Origin: Mycolicibacterium chitae
GTDB lineage: Bacteria; Actinomycetota; Actinomycetes; Mycobacteriales; Mycobacteriaceae
NCBI RefSeq assembly: GCF_900637205.1
Contig: NZ_LR134355.1
Coordinates: 2,294,001-2,358,000 of the forward strand
Length of the DNA stretch: 64,000 nt
Direction: 5' to 3'
Part shown: piece after piece, positions 60,271 to 64,000 of the stretch
Numbering within the stretch: position 1 is the first letter of the stretch
How the letters are laid out: each line of letters starts with the position of its first letter
Translations under genes and position numbers: made by a program
Notes under the pieces: generated by a model
Told to the model about the DNA's origin: nothing
The model's input: only the letters and a program-made list of their open reading frames with translations
The model's database searches: none

Positions 60271-61751
60271 TCGGGCATGCCGATGGTCTTGATCGCGAGG
60301 TACTCCTGGTAGCCGTGGGTGCCGTTGCGGTAGCCCAGACCGGACTGCTTGGTGCCGCCGAAGGGGGAGTCGATGCCGAAGTGGCTCTTGCCGTTGATCG
60401 TGACGTTGCCGGTGCGCATCCGGGTGGCCACCGAGAACGCGCGGTCGACATCGGCGCTGGAGACCTCGCCGGAGAGCCCGTAGATGGTGTTGTTGGCGAT
60501 CGCGACCGCGTCGTCGTCGGTGTCATACGGCGTGACGGTCAGGACCGGGCCGAAGATCTCCTCCTGGGCGATCTGAGAATCCGGGTCGACGTCGACCAGC
60601 AGCGTGGCCTCGGTGTAGTAGCCGACGGGCAGCGCCTCGGGAATCCCGCCGCCGGTGACCAGCCGCGCCCCGGCATCGATGCCGGATTTGATCAGCCCGA
60701 GCACCTTCTGCCGCTGGGTCTCGCTGATCTGCGGGCCCTGCATGTTGCCCGGCGTCCAGGGATCACCGACCGGGAAGTTGGCCATGCTGGTCTTGAGGAT
60801 CTCGATGCCCTCCTCGTAGCGCGAGCGCGGCAGCAGGATGCGGCTGGGCAGGATGCAGCTCTGCCCGGACATGACGCAGGCCATCATCGCCGCCAGCGGC
60901 AGCGAGGAATTGAAGTCGGCGTCGTCGAGCACGATGTGGGCCGACTTGCCGCCGAGTTCCAGCAGCGTCTTCTTCACCGTCGGGGCACCGGCGGCCAGGA
61001 TGGCCCGGCCGGTGGCCGTCGAGCCGGTGAAGGTGATCATGTCGACCCGCGGGTCGGCGGAAAGGGCGGCGCCGACCTCGTTGGCGTTCGAGGTCACGAC
61101 GTTGAAGACCCCGGCGGGGATGTCGGTCTCCTCGGCGACGATGCGGCCGAGTTCGCTGCCCGACCACGGGGTGAGTTGCGCGGGCTTGAGGACGACGGTG
61201 TTGCCGGCCATCAGCGCCGGGATGGTCTCGGCGATGTTGAGGTAGAAAGGCACGTTCCACGGAGTGATCGCCCCCACCACGCCGACGGGCTCATAGTGCA
61301 GCTTGCGCCGGGCCGGGCCCAGGGGAGTTTCGTGCACGCCGTTGTCGACGAGGTAGTCGAAGTCCCGACCGTGCTCGGCCCAGTGCTTGACCTCGGCGAT
61401 GGGGCTTTCGATCTGGCTGCCGCTGACCGTGACCGGACAGCCGACCTCGGTGATCAGGATGCGCCGCAGCCGCTCCTGGTTCTTTTCCAGCGCCGCGTGC
61501 AACTGCATCAGGCAGTTGAAGCGGAAGTCCTTGTCCCGGGACCAGTCGGTCTCGTCGAACGCGCGCCGTGCCGCACCGACCGCGCGCGCCATGTCCTCGA
61601 CCGTGCCGTCGGTCGCGGTCCCGGCGACCTGCTCGCTGGCCGGGTGGATCACATCGAACGTGGCGCCGCCGGCCGTCTCGGTCAGCTCTCCGTCGATCAG
61701 CATGCGCGGCTCGCCCGCCAACACGCCGGTCTCGTTCTGCACACTCGTCAT
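60267..61751 (-). CDS. Aldehyde dehydrogenase
   Basis: 494 residues from ATG 61751. ALDH motifs: GAITPWNVPFYLNIAETIPA, ITFTGSTATGRAI, the general-base Glu in LLELGGKSAH, catalytic Cys299 in MSGQSCILPSR, and PFGGTKQSGLGYRNG. It belongs with aldehyde dehydrogenases of mycobacterial steroid/terpenoid-type pathways by appearance; substrate unknown. It is first on the minus strand and coupled to the SnoaL-like gene by ATGA. Confidence 0.92.
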   Translation of the reverse strand: MTSVQNETGVLAGEPRMLIDGELTETAGGATFDVIHPASEQVAGTATDGTVEDMARAVGAARRAFDETDWSRDKDFRFNCLMQLHAALEKNQERLRRILITEVGCPVTVSGSQIESPIAEVKHWAEHGRDFDYLVDNGVHETPLGPARRKLHYEPVGVVGAITPWNVPFYLNIAETIPALMAGNTVVLKPAQLTPWSGSELGRIVAEETDIPAGVFNVVTSNANEVGAALSADPRVDMITFTGSTATGRAILAAGAPTVKKTLLELGGKSAHIVLDDADFNSSLPLAAMMACVMSGQSCILPSRILLPRSRYEEGIEILKTSMANFPVGDPWTPGNMQGPQISETQRQKVLGLIKSGIDAGARLVTGGGIPEALPVGYYTEATLLVDVDPDSQIAQEEIFGPVLTVTPYDTDDDAVAIANNTIYGLSGEVSSADVDRAFSVATRMRTGNVTINGKSHFGIDSPFGGTKQSGLGYRNGTHGYQEYLAIKTIGMPE

Positions 61752-61851
61752 CGTCGACACCCTCACAAGCACTCGGAAACGTGGTTACTGAGACAGCTTT
61801 ACAGAGATTGTCGACTATGTCACCCACGTCCGGGTGTCGAAATGCCCAACG

Positions 61852-61881
61852 AAAAAGCCGCCGAGCGCGAGGCTCGGCGGC
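61852..61881 (-). terminator. Intrinsic terminator on the minus strand with no assigned upstream gene
   Basis: GCCGCCGAGC (61857-61866) pairs with GCTCGGCGGC (61872-61881). On the minus strand the stem is followed by TTTTT (61852-61856), a textbook intrinsic terminator. No minus-strand gene ends here: the aldehyde dehydrogenase starts just beyond and the nearest genes upstream are plus strand. The 291-bp gap 61752-62042 has no other visible gene. Confidence 0.65.
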
Positions 61882-62042
61882 CGCCGGACGGTGTCGGTCA
61901 CGCCTCTCGGCGAGTGGTCGCTCGTGGCGACGGTTTCTGATGGGGCCCGGGGGATCCGGCACCGTCGCTGGGTGTAACCAGGTGAACACCCGCGGTATTC
62001 CCGCATAGGGTTGCGGGTGGACCCCTGAGCCCTGGAGGCACG

Positions 62043-62891
62043 ATGAGCACCGTCCCGACCGTCACCCTCAACGACGGGTCGCAGATCCCGCAGCTTGGCT
62101 TCGGCGTGTACGAGATCCCGCCGGCGCAGACCGCGACCGCGGTGCGCCAGGCCCTCGAGATCGGCTACCGCCACATCGACACCGCCCAGATGTACGGCAA
62201 CGAGGCGGGGGTGGGGCAGGGGATCCGCGACGCCGGGCTGGACCGCAGCGAGGTCTACGTGACCAGCAAGCTGAACAACTCGAACCACGAACCCGACACC
62301 GCCCGAAGATCTTTCGATGCCACCCTGGCCGCCCTGGGCAGCGAGTACGTCGACCTGTTCCTGATCCACTGGCCGCTGCCCACCCGCTACGGCGGGGACT
62401 TCCTGTCCACCTGGAAGGTGCTCGAGGAGTTCGCCGCCAGTGGCCGCGCGCGCAGCATCGGCGTCTCGAACTTCCTGCCAGCGCACCTCGAGGTGTTGGC
62501 CAAGGGTTCGCAGACCGTGCCCGCGGTGAACCAGATCGAGGTCCACCCGTACTACCCCAACGACGAGGTGCGCGCCTACGGCCTGGAACACGAGATCGCC
62601 ACGGAGGCTTGGGCGCCGATCGCCAAGGGGCGGGTGCTCGGCGACCCGACGATCACCGCCATCGCCGAGCGCCTGGGCAAGACGCCGGCCCAGGTGGTGC
62701 TGCGCTGGCACATCCAGCGCGGCGACATCGTCTTCCCGAAATCGGTCTCGCCGCAACGGATGAAGGAGAACACCGGCCTGTTCGACTTCGCCCTCGACGG
62801 GCAGACCATGGCCGACATCAGCGGGCTGGACAAGGGCGTCCCGGGCCGGCTGGGCCCCGATCCCGACACCTTCGACTGGATCCCGGAATGA
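62043..62891 (+). CDS. Aldo/keto reductase
   Basis: 282 residues. AKR family (2,5-diketo-gluconate reductase-like): LGFGVYEIPPAQTATAVRQA, the catalytic Asp/Tyr in YRHIDTAQMYGNE, Lys in YVTSKLNNSN, His in FLIHWPLP, and the NADPH-binding FPKSVSPQRMKENT. It reduces aldehydes or ketones with NADPH. The ATG follows CTGGAGG. The SDR gene overlaps its stop by 4 nt. Confidence 0.93.
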   Translation: MSTVPTVTLNDGSQIPQLGFGVYEIPPAQTATAVRQALEIGYRHIDTAQMYGNEAGVGQGIRDAGLDRSEVYVTSKLNNSNHEPDTARRSFDATLAALGSEYVDLFLIHWPLPTRYGGDFLSTWKVLEEFAASGRARSIGVSNFLPAHLEVLAKGSQTVPAVNQIEVHPYYPNDEVRAYGLEHEIATEAWAPIAKGRVLGDPTITAIAERLGKTPAQVVLRWHIQRGDIVFPKSVSPQRMKENTGLFDFALDGQTMADISGLDKGVPGRLGPDPDTFDWIPE

Positions 62892-63760
62892 GCGAACCGC
62901 GGCTGGACGGACGCTCGGCCGTCGTCGTCGGCGGCACCCGGGGCATCGGACGGGCGGTCAGCGAGTTGCTGGCCGCCCTCGGCGCGGCGGTGACGGTCAA
63001 CGGCCGCGACGAGACCGCGGTGCAGCAGAGCGTGGCCGCCATCCGCGAGCCCGGGCACACCGCCGCCGGTTTCGCCGGCTCCCCCTCGGACGAGGGCACC
63101 GCCGCGGCGCTGGTGGACGCCGCCGCGGTCGCCCACGGCGAACCCGACATCCTGGTCAACTGCGCCGGCATCGCCGAACCCGTGGCCTCGTCGATCCTGA
63201 GCGTCACCGGCGCGCAGTTCCAGGAGCTCATCGACGCCCACCTGGGCACCGTCTTCCACACCTGCCGGGCCATCGCGCCGCGAATGGTCGCCCGCGGCGC
63301 CGGGGCGATTGTCAACACCAGCTCGTTCGCCTTCCTCGGCGACTACGGCGGCACCGGCTACCCGGCCGGCAAGGGCGCGGTCAACGGCCTGACCATGGCG
63401 ATCGCGGCCGAACTTGCCGAGCACGGGGTGCGGGCCAACGTGGTGTGCCCGGGCGCCAAGACCCGGCTGTCGACCGGACCCGACTACGAACAGCAGATCA
63501 CCGACCTCAATCGGCGGGGCCTGCTCGACGACGCCTCGACGCACGGCGCCCGCGATGTGGCGCCGCCGGAGTATGTCGCGCCGCTGTACGCCTATCTGGT
63601 CAGCGACCTCGCCTCAGCGGTGAGCGGGCAGATCCTGATCGGCGCGGGCGGCTTCGTGGGCCGTTTCGACCGGCCCACCCCCACGCTGCTCGGCTATCGC
63701 GATCACCACGACACGGCGCCGTGGACGCTGGCCGAGCTGCACGGCATGGTCGGCGGCTGA
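62888..63760 (+). CDS. Short-chain dehydrogenase/reductase (SDR)
   Basis: 290 residues from ATG 62888 (ATGA overlap with the aldo/keto reductase). Classical SDR motifs: VVGGTRGIGRAV (cofactor), LVNCAGIAEP, catalytic Ser in NTSSFAFLG and GTGYPAGKGAVNGL with the Tyr-x-x-x-Lys pair. It has a C-terminal extension of about 30 residues. Oxidoreductase of unknown substrate, forming a pair with the upstream reductase. Confidence 0.92.
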   Translation: MSEPRLDGRSAVVVGGTRGIGRAVSELLAALGAAVTVNGRDETAVQQSVAAIREPGHTAAGFAGSPSDEGTAAALVDAAAVAHGEPDILVNCAGIAEPVASSILSVTGAQFQELIDAHLGTVFHTCRAIAPRMVARGAGAIVNTSSFAFLGDYGGTGYPAGKGAVNGLTMAIAAELAEHGVRANVVCPGAKTRLSTGPDYEQQITDLNRRGLLDDASTHGARDVAPPEYVAPLYAYLVSDLASAVSGQILIGAGGFVGRFDRPTPTLLGYRDHHDTAPWTLAELHGMVGG

Positions 63761-63761
63761 G

Positions 63762-64000
63762 TCAGCCGACCGGCCGCGGCGTGACGGTCACGGTGCCCGC
63801 GCCGGGCGTGGGACGCTGGGCCCCGCCCTGCTGGCCCTGGTCGGCGGGCATCGACGGGTTGCTGCCGGCGACGCCGCCGGGCATCGAACCGCCGGGCGGC
63901 ACCAGGCGGTGGGTGTTGGGCGCGTCGGGCCGCTCCTGGCCGGGGGCCAGGTTGCAGTCCAGCCGCAGCCGCTGCGCGCCCTTGCCGGAGGACTCCTGGG
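63762..64000 (-). CDS. C-terminal tail of an unidentified Pro/Gly-rich protein (partial at window edge)
   Basis: The minus-strand frame from the right edge ends at 63762 and encodes about 78 residues: QRLRLDCNLAPGQERPDAPN, then a low-complexity Gly/Pro/Gln/Met tail (PPGGSMPGGVAGSNP) and VTVTPRPVG at the end. This is a disordered C-terminus of a larger, probably envelope or secreted protein. The domain that would identify it lies outside the window. Convergent with the SDR gene (1 bp between stops). Confidence 0.6.
   Translation of the reverse strand, partial: QESSGKGAQRLRLDCNLAPGQERPDAPNTHRLVPPGGSMPGGVAGSNPSMPADQGQQGGAQRPTPGAGTVTVTPRPVG

Overview
The window is high-GC actinobacterial DNA and almost certainly comes from a Mycobacterium/Mycolicibacterium chromosome. 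The evidence is an mce operon with an MceG ATPase, an MPT51/antigen-85-like protein, MHB-type haemophore proteins, DUF732, DUF4333 and DUF7373-type secreted proteins, a PknH-type sensor kinase, monomeric isocitrate dehydrogenase and the long form of isocitrate lyase. No tRNA, rRNA or CRISPR array was seen.

Layout. Positions 1-11.6 kb hold the end of an mce lipid-import operon (mceC tail, mceD, mceE, mceF, two Mce-associated membrane proteins). A CAP-domain secreted protein, an ECF sigma factor, a DUF732 gene broken by an IS3-family element, an MPT51-like protein, a small secreted protein and a linked mceG ATPase follow. From 11.6 to 25.5 kb is a decaying accessory region. It has a homoserine-dehydrogenase-like gene, a pxpA remnant, a frameshifted PucR-type regulator, an NmrA-like gene, and an aldehyde dehydrogenase/ferredoxin/ferredoxin-reductase cassette cut by a 1.6-kb intragenic inversion. 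Next to it lies a three-gene DDE transposon that is itself interrupted by an intact IS21 element. From 25.5 to 31 kb is a TetR-controlled beta-oxidation operon (CoA-transferase, acyl-CoA dehydrogenase, thiolase, and a FadB-like protein that lacks its NAD-binding domain).

From 31 to 43 kb is mostly core sequence: a TUDOR-like protein coupled to a PIF1-like helicase with a BRCT tail, several small secreted proteins, a haemophore-like protein, monomeric icd2 and tex. From 43 to 55 kb, on the minus strand, are isocitrate lyase 2, two Ser/Thr kinases each paired with a DUF7373-type lipoprotein, a DUF4333 membrane protein, a haemophore-like protein, an APH-like phosphotransferase and an FHA-HTH regulator. 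One kinase carries an extracellular FecB-like siderophore-binding domain. From 55 to 64 kb is a molybdenum hydroxylase whose subunits are split into two convergent pairs, then a SnoaL-like protein, an aldehyde dehydrogenase, an aldo/keto reductase, an SDR and the tail of an unidentified protein.

How the parts may work together. The mce operon, MceG and the secreted MPT51/CAP proteins form a cell-envelope lipid-handling block. The kinase/lipoprotein/haemophore/FHA-HTH cluster looks like a surface-sensing phospho-signalling island, possibly for iron, siderophore or haem; that is inference. The accessory middle region records successive rearrangements: in three places (the IS3 and IS21 insertions and the inversion) the ancestral reading frame can be rebuilt in silico.
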